Shown piece by piece: positions 47,501 through 56,656 of a stretch of DNA of 64,000 nucleotides. A program made the translations under genes and the position numbers. Below the pieces are notes generated by a model. It did no database searches, was not told where the DNA came from, and saw only the letters and a program-made list of their open reading frames with translations. Source of the stretch: Podospora pseudoanserina (Eukaryota > Ascomycota > Sordariomycetes > Sordariales > Podosporaceae); the NCBI RefSeq assembly GCF_035222485.1, contig NW_026946672.1:1302001-1366000 (forward strand). Direction: 5' to 3'. How positions within the stretch are numbered: the first letter of the stretch is position 1; every line of letters starts with the position of its first letter.

Positions 47501-50500
47501 TCGTAAACTCATCCGCAATGCCACCCGACAAGTCCGCCATGGCCGGATGCTGCGCGTCGATATTCCCCGTCGACCCCGAGAACTTCTTCCCGTCCCCTAG
47601 AATCTTTCGGATCCTATCCTCAATATCCTTTTGAATATCCCGGTCTTTACCGTTCGCATCCGGTGACTTGCCCGTCCCCGTCGGCGTAGCCGCAGTCTTG
47701 GATTTAGTCTGCTCATCCACCAAGTCCAGGATAAACTTGACCGCCGGCCGAGAGAGGTAGTAAACAAAACCCCTCCGCTGACCGACCTGGTGCATGTACC
47801 TCAGAATGATATTCCTCAACGTGTTGTTCCACTTGAGCTGAACATTATGCACCACGAACCGGTTCTTAAAGTCACTCGCAAACTCGCCCGTGACCTCAGA
47901 CTCATCCGAATCATCACCGCGCAAGTAGTCGGGACGGTTGAGGTCCCCCTCCGTAGCAGTCGACTCCTCATCCTCATCATTGCACGAAGCAGCCCGGGGC
48001 GTCATCTCCCTCAACATCCCCTCGAGGAAAACCTTCCTCCCATGCAAGACAGCAGTATGCCGACTCAAGATCTCATACTCCGCTCCCAGATCAGCAGTGG
48101 TGGTATCCCCCCTGACCATCCTCAGCTCAATCTCCCCAAGCGTGCGCCGGTGAATTTCCGCCTGCTGATCAATCTGCTCCAGCCTTCTCCGAATAAGCTG
48201 ACTCTGCACCCTCCTAGGGTCATCATCATGGCTCATGATGCAGAAATGCGTCGGCTCCTTCCCAAAATGCGTCGTCCTGTCCGGATCACCATCAATCAGC
48301 CCGCCAATGTCAGTCTGCCGGAAATACGTCACCCTCGGCGCAAACGCAAGCGGCAAGATCTTGGTGTCTGGGTTCAGCTCCGTAGGCAGGATCCAGTCCA
48401 GCTCGACAAAGTCGTCCATGTCAATCCACCGCGAATCATTATCCGGAATCGTGAACCTCGACACGTCCGCCACATCAGGTTCCTGATCCCCGATATAGCT
48501 CGACAGCGAAGCCTTGGTCACCGCATCCGCCGTAGTGCCGCGAATGCTAGCCGACACAGCCCTGACATCGGCGGACACAAGATCCAGCTGGCCAGCATGT
48601 ATCCTCATGCCGCTCGTCCTAGACTGGGTGTTCCGCCCACGATCGGGAGTGGTGAACTCCTCCCTTCTCATGTGCAAATCCAGCATCCAGCTGTCAAACC
48701 GGACCTTGATACCCGTCGCAGAAACAGAATTCTCCGCGTAGTCCTCCACATCCTTGTGCTTGTAGATGTGACTGAGGAACAGCGGCGCCAGCAAAACATT
48801 GTACTTGATCGTAGCCAGATGCCTCCCAAACTTCTTGCTGTTCTTCTCTCTTCCAGGCCAGAGAGCACCCTGTCGAATAGGCAGAGAAAGCGGCCCAGAG
48901 AAAAGCGACCACCAGGCGAAGAAGTGGGTGAAGAATCTCGGGGTGAGATGCACCGTATTGTAGCTGCGAGACGGTTCCGTGACAGACCCAGTCCACTCCC
49001 GATCAACCGGCGCCCGAACAGCAACAGACAAGTGAATATGCTGACTGCGGAACCCGCGAAAGGCATCATACGGCACGCCATTCTCCGCCTTGGCGAGATG
49101 GGGCGCCTTGAGAATGACATCGTAATGAGGCTTGAACTCGAAGCTCCTCTCACCATTGACAATAGCCTTTTCAAACACCAGTCCGGCCATCACTTGCACC
49201 TTGCCGGACAGTTTCATGACCACTTTTTTGAAAGCCGCGCCGGATTTGTAGCTGCTGTCACTGGTAAAGCTCTCATCCTCGCCATGCTGCCTCCTCGTTT
49301 CACGGACGTGATGGCTGTAATCAGGCACAGCAAGGACATACTCGCCGCTGTCCACCGTCATGAACCGCTTCGGGTCATCATCAGCGTGAATATTCCACCT
49401 GACATCCTTCCTCCAGCACATGATGAAGCCCGCGCCGTTCCCAGTGACCTGGTAAGGATCCCTACTGCCCTTCAGCGCCAGGTGGACATCGCCGCCCTCC
49501 CTCCACGCCACCCGAACTCTGGAGTGGAAATTCAGCCGAATCTTGTCCCAGAACCCGACCTTTTCAGATGGATCAAGCTGCGGCTTCGTCATCGACTCTA
49601 TCGCCATCATCATGTCCTGAATCGCAGGCTGATACGACGGCCCCCAGGTGATCCTCGTCGGATTGCTGGTATGGATATCAATCACCATGTCAGAGAAAGT
49701 CTTGACAGGCCCGATGGTCCTGCGGACGTCCACCGCAAAGCTTCCCTGGTTGGATGCCATTGGATCCAGATTCCGGCCAGGCACAATCTGGACTTTGATC
49801 TTTCTCATCGACTCTGGTCCTCTGTACTCTTCGGCAATGACAAAGTCCGTCGTCATGGACAGAGCCTGCATTCTCGCGGATTGGGATGACTTGGTCGAGG
49901 GAACATGGATAAACGGCAGTGGGTAGTCTCTCAGAGATATCCTCGCCTCGCCCATCTCGATCCTGACGCTCATCGGGACAAGCAACGCATATTTCATATC
50001 CCTTGGCATGCCCTTCCCGACCTTGTGCAAGAAATCAGGCAGGTCTTTCATCGGGAAAGACGGCTTGTCGAGCATGATGTGCAGATCGCTAAGCAGCGCC
50101 GACATCAACGCTGGCCGCTGCGGGACCTCGAGAATCTTTTCGCTGTCGTTCCAGTCCTCTGGCACCTCGTTGTGGCCCCAGAACGCAGCGTGCAAGTCCT
50201 TGGTGGCATTCTTGGACAGCTCATACTGCTGATCAATCCGCTGCTTCCAGCTCCTGGCGTTATGAATATTGAGCCTCTCTCTCGCTTCATTGATCGAGAT
50301 CCTGGCATCCCCACTGATCCCCAAACACCCCCCCTCAGGATCATACCTTGGCGCCCGTCCCCTAAACCTCCCCTCCCCCCCACCAGACCGTCCCTGGTCA
50401 GCCCCAATACTCCTACTCCTCGGGCCCCCATCCCCTGACATCCTCGTCTTCCCCCTCGACGCCGCCGACCTCGTCCTCAACTTGGCGCTCTCCTTCTTCG

Positions 50501-53500
50501 ACTCCTCCTCATGGATCTTCTTCACCTTGACCCTAAACGCCTCCTCCCTCGCCTGCCTCTGCATCATCTCCACCTTCCCGGCCCGATAAATCACCCCCAA
50601 CTTCCACTCAAACGCCCCATCCTCCAGCTCAAAAAGCAACGTCTTGGTACGGAGCGAGACTTTGGGCACATTCCTCGGCCCCTCCGGTCCCTTATCCAGA
50701 ATATACTCATTCGTCCCCGTCTTGAACCGATGATGCAGCTGCTGCACCGACTTGATCGAGTTGACAAAATTGTCCGTAATCTTGTACACCACCAAATCAT
50801 GCGGCACCGCCACCCTGATCGTCTCCGAGACCACATCAAACATCCTCTCATCCTGCACCTGCCCACCCGTAAACTTTTTCCTCGACTCCCGGTAGTCCAA
50901 CCTCACGTTCTTGACGCTGATGATCCTTGCCCAGACCCTCCTCATCCTCGGCGCTTCCGCATAGAGCCTTATCAACCTCGCATGCAAAAACGGTGGCGAC
51001 CAGCGATGTCTCCCCGCCTCCAAGTTACATATCTGGAACATCACCTGGGGATCAGAAGGTAAATCCGCCTTGATCTGGATCAGCGTCGCCTTGAAATCAA
51101 CCGCCACCAACTCTTGAACAAAAGACCTCGCGACCTCCCCATCAAGCGACAGCTCCGGAATAGTCCCCCCCGCAGAAGGCGGCGACAAGTGTCCCACCAC
51201 CAGCCTCTTCGCACCCATCTTGGGAGTACTCGGCACCATCACCACCGGTGTCGCCGGGCTTGCCCCCCCAGCAGCATTCGTCCTCACAAACGCCTTCCTC
51301 AGCACCGCAACCGCCACAGCAACAGCATAATGCCTGTAAAGCGAGTACTGCAGCAACACCGTCCTAATCTGCGAATGAACATGAAACACCGGCCCCTGGT
51401 TGTCACTCAGCGTCGAAAACGCCAGCTCCAACTTGGGAATATTCAAAAACGGCTCCACTTCCCACTTGTCCTCCGCCTCAATCATGTAGGCTTCAAACCC
51501 CCTCACATGAAGCGATATCCTCCTCCCATCCCCATCATGATGATACTTTTTCCTCGGAGACATCGGAATCGTTTTCAAAAGATCAGTCTCGGGCGACATC
51601 ATCCCCCGACTGCTCGCCCGTCGTCTAGACGGCCTCCTCTGAAGATTGTCAAGCCTCTGGGCGCGGTATTCGGTCGTCCACGTATCCAGCTGAATCGCCA
51701 GACCCCTCGTCTCGTCAGAGATGTCCTTGTCCACACCCGCCACCTCAACACTAAAGTCTGAGCAGGACAGCTGAAAGTGCAACAGCCACGCCGGCATCGC
51801 CCGCAGGAAATTAGAGTGCCTCGCCGTCTTTGACGAAGCCCTCTTGTCCGGCTCGACGTCCAGTCGCAACTGTCGTACAATCTGCCTCAGACCGTCCCCA
51901 ATCTCATCTTTGACCATCTTCAGCGAGAAAGTCTGCAGATTGCCCGTCGCCACCACCTGGACGTTAGGCGAGGCGCTAAGCTGAATTTTGAGATCAAACG
52001 AGTCCGTCTCGAGGAGATCAATCTTTTCGTTTCCGGCCGAGGTCTGGTAGTAAAGATGGTGAGTTTGTAGCCGCATAGTAGCTGCAAGGCTGTAGTGAAG
52101 CTGGTCGACCGTAGAATGGAACGACTCCATGTCCAGTGAAATGGACGAGATGGATGATATAATCAGATCAAAATCATCTGGATCAGCGCCTTTGTGCACC
52201 GGCGGGAGTGCTATTCTCACTACTGGCTCGTGCATGGAGAACTTGATGTTGGCCTTGGGGAGGAGGCGTGAGATGAGCATGTGCCGTGTCTGCGGTTCGG
52301 ATTTGGGAGCTTTTGGCTTTCGTCGTAGCATAGCTATAAGAAGAGGGAGGTGTCGAGGATCGAGGTCGACGGATGGTGAGGTGACGACCGAGTTGGCGAA
52401 TAAAATGTTGGCATTGCGCTGCTCAGCGGTGCCCTCGTGGGTGAGCTCGACTGTTTTAGAGGGGAGGGTCGTCCGAACGGTGGTGGTGGCCATGGGGATG
52501 TACATGATCCTCTCGGGCTTGCCATGTCCATCGTCAAGGCCGATGGATACTGACAACGCGGCAGCCAATGCTTCGTGGGCAGTATCTTTTGAGGGAAAAT
52601 ACATCCTATGTGCTGAGGACTTGGGGTCGAGCCGGTGGAGGTCGATGCCCACCTCCTTCATGGATGCGTTTAGAAGCACAGGATTTCCTCCAGGACGAAC
52701 GTGGTCAATCTTTTTAGTCAAACCAACATAGCTGACAGCAAACTGAACCTCCTTGATGCCCCTAAGGATCGAGCTGACAAGCTCCTTCGAGTCGGAAACG
52801 GTCTGCATCAGCTCGTGGTTCGTTGTGCTCCCCGGTACATCGATCTCCTGCATCACCTGATCGACAATAACGCCCATAGGATCGGATTGGGCAAACTCCT
52901 GATTGCATTGGCTCTTGATCTGCTTGAACAGTTTCGCGCTGTGGCTGACATCGTCATATGGGACATGTAGACGGCCGAGCTTCAGCGAAATGGCGGCGTC
53001 GCGGAGACCGTCGAGGGCTTCGTATAAATAGCCGTGGATGTTCAGGGTGGCGCTGTCCAAAACCTCCAACGATTCTCCCCCATTGGCCGTAAAAAGAACA
53101 CTCCTCAGCGTCACAATCCACTCCGCTTGCTGTTTCTGACGGCTCCTCTCTGCCTTCCCTTGCAAGAAGAAGCGCGCCCGGTCGACCATCTTCGACCTCG
53201 TGTCAACCGCCACGGTAAAACTGCCCACTTGCACGTTGCCCACGTCGACAATGTTGACCGAGGAATTGGTCGCAACCACATCCACCATCCGAAGCCAGTT
53301 CACCTTGCGGTGCAACAGCTTCAGCTTCTCTTTTATCTTGGTCAGGCGCTTCCAAGTCTTACTCCTCCCAGCCGACATGGTCTCGCGCCTCGTGATTTTC
53401 GGCACCTTCATCGATTCAGCAGCCGGAGGAGTGGAAGCCGCGCCATTGAGCTTCGTCTTTTCGTTATCGCCATCGCTATCCGAGTCCGAATCCTCGCTGC

Positions 53501-53807
53501 CTGCTGCCAGCCCCGCAGCCTTGTTCCCTTCCAACTCCTTGATATCGACGGTAACGGCGAGTTCGCTGACGACTATGCTGAGCCAGGTGGGCTGGGAAAA
53601 GGTCGGTCGGTGGACGTTGAGGCCGAGGCCTCTGATGTCGATTCGTATGCCATCGCGCGGGGTGTAGGACAGTCGTCTGAAGGAGAAATAGCCTATGCGC
53701 TGGATCGAGAGGCCGGTGATGATTCGTATTACGGCAAATAAAACAAAGGTCGAGAGATAGAGAAGGACTAGGATTCCAAACACAAAGGTCGGGTTAAGGA
53801 GGGCCAT
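44571..53807 (-). CDS. FMP27: Giant bridge-like lipid transfer protein, FMP27/Hobbit (BLTP2) family
   Basis: One open frame of 9237 nt, 3078 aa, intronless from ATG 53807; the frame goes on upstream to 54110, but the start at 53807 places the membrane anchor at residues 8-29 (FVFGILVLLYLSTFVLFAVIRII), as in homologues. Next is the entry SIQRIGYFSFRRLSYTPRDGIRIDIRGLGLNVHRP, whose pattern (IGYFS-like, RRLxY...I.I..L) starts the repeating beta-groove of RBG proteins. The body includes MHEPVVRIALPP, TTDFVIAEEYRG and LNFHSRVRVAWREGGDVHLALKGSRDPY, typical of the Fmp27/SABRE/Hobbit group, then a C-terminal Ser/Gly/Gln-rich tail. Such proteins carry lipid at ER-plasma membrane contacts. It is longer than yeast Fmp27. 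Antisense frames in the region are shadows of strong codon bias. Confidence 0.88.
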   Translation of the reverse strand: MALLNPTFVFGILVLLYLSTFVLFAVIRIITGLSIQRIGYFSFRRLSYTPRDGIRIDIRGLGLNVHRPTFSQPTWLSIVVSELAVTVDIKELEGNKAAGLAAGSEDSDSDSDGDNEKTKLNGAASTPPAAESMKVPKITRRETMSAGRSKTWKRLTKIKEKLKLLHRKVNWLRMVDVVATNSSVNIVDVGNVQVGSFTVAVDTRSKMVDRARFFLQGKAERSRQKQQAEWIVTLRSVLFTANGGESLEVLDSATLNIHGYLYEALDGLRDAAISLKLGRLHVPYDDVSHSAKLFKQIKSQCNQEFAQSDPMGVIVDQVMQEIDVPGSTTNHELMQTVSDSKELVSSILRGIKEVQFAVSYVGLTKKIDHVRPGGNPVLLNASMKEVGIDLHRLDPKSSAHRMYFPSKDTAHEALAAALSVSIGLDDGHGKPERIMYIPMATTTVRTTLPSKTVELTHEGTAEQRNANILFANSVVTSPSVDLDPRHLPLLIAMLRRKPKAPKSEPQTRHMLISRLLPKANIKFSMHEPVVRIALPPVHKGADPDDFDLIISSISSISLDMESFHSTVDQLHYSLAATMRLQTHHLYYQTSAGNEKIDLLETDSFDLKIQLSASPNVQVVATGNLQTFSLKMVKDEIGDGLRQIVRQLRLDVEPDKRASSKTARHSNFLRAMPAWLLHFQLSCSDFSVEVAGVDKDISDETRGLAIQLDTWTTEYRAQRLDNLQRRPSRRRASSRGMMSPETDLLKTIPMSPRKKYHHDGDGRRISLHVRGFEAYMIEAEDKWEVEPFLNIPKLELAFSTLSDNQGPVFHVHSQIRTVLLQYSLYRHYAVAVAVAVLRKAFVRTNAAGGASPATPVVMVPSTPKMGAKRLVVGHLSPPSAGGTIPELSLDGEVARSFVQELVAVDFKATLIQIKADLPSDPQVMFQICNLEAGRHRWSPPFLHARLIRLYAEAPRMRRVWARIISVKNVRLDYRESRKKFTGGQVQDERMFDVVSETIRVAVPHDLVVYKITDNFVNSIKSVQQLHHRFKTGTNEYILDKGPEGPRNVPKVSLRTKTLLFELEDGAFEWKLGVIYRAGKVEMMQRQAREEAFRVKVKKIHEEESKKESAKLRTRSAASRGKTRMSGDGGPRSRSIGADQGRSGGGEGRFRGRAPRYDPEGGCLGISGDARISINEARERLNIHNARSWKQRIDQQYELSKNATKDLHAAFWGHNEVPEDWNDSEKILEVPQRPALMSALLSDLHIMLDKPSFPMKDLPDFLHKVGKGMPRDMKYALLVPMSVRIEMGEARISLRDYPLPFIHVPSTKSSQSARMQALSMTTDFVIAEEYRGPESMRKIKVQIVPGRNLDPMASNQGSFAVDVRRTIGPVKTFSDMVIDIHTSNPTRITWGPSYQPAIQDMMMAIESMTKPQLDPSEKVGFWDKIRLNFHSRVRVAWREGGDVHLALKGSRDPYQVTGNGAGFIMCWRKDVRWNIHADDDPKRFMTVDSGEYVLAVPDYSHHVRETRRQHGEDESFTSDSSYKSGAAFKKVVMKLSGKVQVMAGLVFEKAIVNGERSFEFKPHYDVILKAPHLAKAENGVPYDAFRGFRSQHIHLSVAVRAPVDREWTGSVTEPSRSYNTVHLTPRFFTHFFAWWSLFSGPLSLPIRQGALWPGREKNSKKFGRHLATIKYNVLLAPLFLSHIYKHKDVEDYAENSVSATGIKVRFDSWMLDLHMRREEFTTPDRGRNTQSRTSGMRIHAGQLDLVSADVRAVSASIRGTTADAVTKASLSSYIGDQEPDVADVSRFTIPDNDSRWIDMDDFVELDWILPTELNPDTKILPLAFAPRVTYFRQTDIGGLIDGDPDRTTHFGKEPTHFCIMSHDDDPRRVQSQLIRRRLEQIDQQAEIHRRTLGEIELRMVRGDTTTADLGAEYEILSRHTAVLHGRKVFLEGMLREMTPRAASCNDEDEESTATEGDLNRPDYLRGDDSDESEVTGEFASDFKNRFVVHNVQLKWNNTLRNIILRYMHQVGQRRGFVYYLSRPAVKFILDLVDEQTKSKTAATPTGTGKSPDANGKDRDIQKDIEDRIRKILGDGKKFSGSTGNIDAQHPAMADLSGGIADEFTTQNAYHVRLIAPQIQLQSDKNKKHVVLTTAKGMELKVVDVLEKSRISDNVSGLVQRRFLVNMDSTQFFVTHQKWFSTQLVSMYSGNTYGTPAGSSWPPWVPMEVMFDFQADPFGFKRVVQKTSAMLRYDKYNTLRLKYNDEVNTSEAAAVDNLSQAGSAQESRTDNLWVEFPQAHALCNSSQYYAIYVIVLDLLMYSEPLEKTRNERLEKIMLASDFSDLRGAPEMVIKLQERVRQLEDIKTHFQTHSRQMDEKGWQDRLVLERDLAACEDELFFMMKAITTSQRKFDHSTSSALLKWSITAKEIVWQLIRDNNEPLVELQLKDVEYDRTDNSDGSHINLIQVGRILGLNLLPDAIYPAMIAPYFEPSAGVVDIETKPMIRVYWNMLEAIAGIPIMDHFEVNLFPLKVQLEREVGKKLFEYIFPGIDGDAPAEGKNTSPFMIKQSIPGEEEDEGDNMSISESLANQITDHLTVPGEQEPEIPEFETRAGSLELRLRPTLTSDPDEDPPKHKALSIHSGEGTSFRLFRSGTGFKAVNKKRSYDSLRGSTPRPGVSRTGTGFSSNISISGDSRKGSRFGLRHRSTATDEEKAKARSDDLTKMIDRASNYMTFAYIKMPSVVLCVSYKGKGERNFEDVHDFVFRMPTIEYRNKTWSNLDLALALKSRVIKALISHTGAIIGNKFSKHRPNIAQQSKLREVATSSVLLATPVGSSIAGGESRENSGDDSSSIYGVGASPVDFSRSPPQSIRRAATAASSIPVPKSSASRSSSIASSQRSATVPQQQQASAAGHVVANTQATGAIPTFLMTQPTQSTISSGSSSAQEGGKTGFGSLLRPASSGWSKPFGGGGGSNGQQQQHQQTKRPGSSGGLGMGMGNNTVAFSNYNAGVGGMGMEEVMNSGGGGGSPERKRTGGHMGFRDKLSAIRHKLKEGGGGGQREQSVVAVRDQGGEMVLEEGGEDGEGGGGLMKTLSHRSSRRQ

Positions 53808-55166
53808 CTCGAGATGGTATGTACAACGGGGAGGGACTGGTGGCAGGTGGTGACGTCCATCAGTCGCATACAGTTTCGTGGTATCTTGGGACGTGTAAGT
53901 TTCCAAATCCACGGGATCCCCGTCACAGGTTTGAGGGGACAGCCTATCTACATTCACTCGCGCGACCTGGGGAGCAGTGCCATGGTGTGTGGGATCGTTT
54001 CTCGTTTCGTCGAGGTAGGTAAGGTCGGGGATCGGAGGACAGCTTTGCAGCAGTTGAGGTGCAGTGCCTGGCAGATAGCAGGAGGGGAGGTTTCTTGTCA
54101 AGAGGTACACGGGATACTACCGATGCTACGTCGTGTGGTTAGGTACTTGTCATCATGGATGTTGGGTTCAGACTATTTACCAACGCAGTGGCGCAATTAA
54201 GGGCGCGGCAGGTAGAAGTAGTAAAAAAAAAAGACAACTAGCACTGGTATCAAAAGTAACAAAAAGGAAGTGCTCCGTGTGGAAAAAAGGGAGGGAAATT
54301 GATAAAGAGTCGAGGTCCCAATTCCATTCCCCAAATTCCACAGGCTCCAGAAGTGGGATGGAGTCGCTGGCCTGGGGCGAAATGAATGATCGCTTTGATA
54401 ACCAATGCCACCCTGGTCACTTCCCCTGGCCAGGTCACAATCCGCCAAAATCCAGTCTTGGCAGGGAGCTTCTGGATGCTTTTCTGCCGGCCACCACCGC
54501 CCATGTCCACTGCCAGTCGAGCCAGTCTCCCACAAGATCTCCAGGCCAAGCTCATTTAGCGCAAGGATCAAGGTGTGAGTGAGTGAGTGAGTGAAAGAAA
54601 ACGCGGGGTGATGAATTGAATCTTTTTTGTTGAAGCTCTTGTCGAGGAAGCTTTGTGTGCTGCTGAGGAACCAATTGCAATCTAGACATTCCATGAGCTG
54701 CGATAGGGTCCCTGCAGCTTCGAGAAACCTTGCAACCGTTTCTGCCGTGAAGCAAACCATTTGCGGCTGCAGATGGTGGCCCGTTCATTTGATAGGTGAA
54801 GCTGCAACAAACAGTGCTTCAAACAAATCAGACAACTGAGTCGTGAGGTTACAGTTGGCCGTCTTTATCCGAACACAGAGTAGTCTCGCTGCCATCTGAT
54901 AATCTGATTGTAGCTGGCAAAATATATAGATATTATATACACGTATTTACATCTCGTTCACCGCCGCACGGCTCTCCTCTCCAGCCAGTCTGTGACGCAC
55001 AGGTTCAACACATCCAAGATCCAAGCGCCGGTCGTTCAATTGCTTGGATAGGTGTCATCATGAGCTTTCCATACGATCCGGGCTTTCGTTGCCTCGGAGG
55101 TTTCGCGCTCTCGGCCAGCTTTTGCACCAGAAGAAACGGTGATGGGGTTCTATCGATCGCTTAAGA
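53808..55166. other. Intergenic: FMP27 upstream region and Tim17-like 3' flank
   Basis: 1.36 kb. GTGA/GAGT tetranucleotide repeat at about 54574-54594. The frame upstream of the FMP27 ATG reads through to 54110 but lacks features. No other gene seen. Confidence 0.55.
54574..54594. repeat. (GTGA)n tetranucleotide microsatellite
   Basis: About five units of GTGA/GAGT in the intergenic stretch upstream of FMP27. Confidence 0.9.
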
Positions 55167-56090
55167 TTACCATCTCCACCAAGACTGACTCTGACCCTTT
55201 TTGTCCGCCTGAATCGGTATGTTATCCGTAGCCTCCTTGACTTCCTTTATCAAAGGAACCTGTTCAGTTGGCGGTGGTGTATTCCCCATCTTCTTGCTGT
55301 CGGCTTCCCGAAGCTCTCTGATGCGGTCGTCGATGAGGGCAATGTCAGCCTCTACTCGGAGCAGTTTCTCCTCCAACAGATTCACATAATCTTGATCTGA
55401 AAGTGCTGTAATGGGACTCCAACTCGAGTGCCAGAACCGCTTGTTCTTTGAAGGATCCTTTTCCGCTTCTTTTTGCTTGGCCTCCCTTCTATTGGCAAAG
55501 GCTTGCCCTCCAGCTCCCAGCAGGGAACATACGATGGCTCCAGGAATAATATTTCGCGGCCCTCCTGTTGGAATGGTCAAAATAGAGTTTGTTGTTGAGA
55601 CCGCTTGGACTTGGACTTACGAATAGATCCTCCGACAACACCAGAGACTGCACCGGCAAAAGTACTTCCTTTGAGCTTGTCTCCGGGAGTAATCTTGTCC
55701 TCTCCTCCCAGAGCGTTAAAGGCCACCAACCGAGCAGCCCAGTAACTTGAACCTAGGGCGAACCATTGACCACCAGCAACCAACGAGAAAAATACCGGTG
55801 GTGCACCGCGAAGGATACCAGCTGCTCCTCCCATAAACAAGCCACAGGCACCTGATTACAACATCAGCAATTGTTCTGCTAGTTGCACTAAAAGGGGCTC
55901 AACGAGAAAGGCTCATACCAGCCGAGCCGCCCACTTTGAGGGAGGGGACTACAATATCCATCACCTCTTGCGGGAGGAGTTGTCTTTGCTCTTTTGACGG
56001 CATCTGGTCCCTCGGTGGCCTTTGTTCTGGTGAGGATGAACTGGGGTTTGTTTTCGATTCGTCGACCTCTGAAAGAGCGATGCGCTTCAT
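55167..56090 (-). CDS. Tim17/Tim22/Tim23-like glycine-rich membrane protein
   Basis: Three exons, complement(55167..55564,55621..55851,55919..56090), 266 aa, both introns phase 1 and in frame. Residues 1-45 are polar; then four hydrophobic, glycine-rich segments: VPSLKVGGSAGACGLFMGGAAGILRG-type (landmarks KVGGSAGACG and GGAAGILRG), PVFFSLVAGGQWFALGSSYW, KLKGSTFAGAVSGVVGGSIRRG and IIPGAIVCSLLGAGGQAFAN. The GxxxG/GAxxG spacing and the KLxGSxxAGAxxGxxGG...RRGPRNxxPG pattern are of the Tim17/22/23 superfamily, so the protein is probably in the mitochondrial inner membrane. A coiled-coil tail follows (DYVNLLEEKLLRVEADIALID) ending in WWRW. Exact role is not known: carrier translocase, complex I assembly factor or fungus-specific paralogue are possible. 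Confidence 0.75.
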
Positions 56091-56656
56091 TTTTGACTCT
56101 CGGGGTCTGCGCTCAGACGGCTAACCAAATAAACTTTTCTTCAGTGGGTTGGTATTCACTTGTGTGGTGTACTCAAACCACAGCGTGCAGTAGTTCAAGT
56201 CGATCATTCAGCACAAGTTTATGTAAAGTATGGATAGATACTAGCTATCTAATAGCTGTGAAAGCTTCCCCACTGCAGATGTGCCAAAGCTTCCCCTGGG
56301 TGTGGGTCTAACCTTGTGTGGTCTAGCCTATAATAGAAGCGGCCGATTCACTTGGCCTCTCAGCGGTTCTCAGCTGGTGGTGGGAGAAAAAAAAAAAGAA
56401 GGCCCACCAACCCTGTCGCTGCAATTTTTCGCTTCCCGCCGCCCGCAACAACCACGCACCGAGTTGACCCAAGGTTGCGAAACTTCCACTCCGCCTCCCA
56501 CCAACCCGCCTGCTTCAGCTTTCGGGTCCGGACTCATCCATCACTCGACCCTTTTCGATACCTACCTACTTCTTGACGGATCCCCTCACGGTTCCCGTCA
56601 TCAACTCCATCCTACGCGCTTCGTCTCGCAAGCGCGTGGCCAACTAAACCGCAATC
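56091..56656. other. Divergent promoter region of Tim17-like gene and TIF3
   Basis: 0.57 kb shared upstream region with a C/T-rich leader before TIF3. No gene or repeat recognised. Confidence 0.55.

Noticed and set aside
47790-49889. 699-codon open frame on the + strand opposite FMP27
   Set aside because: It is antisense to a well-supported gene; composition (His/Arg/Pro-rich) and lack of motifs show it is a shadow of codon bias in the opposite frame.
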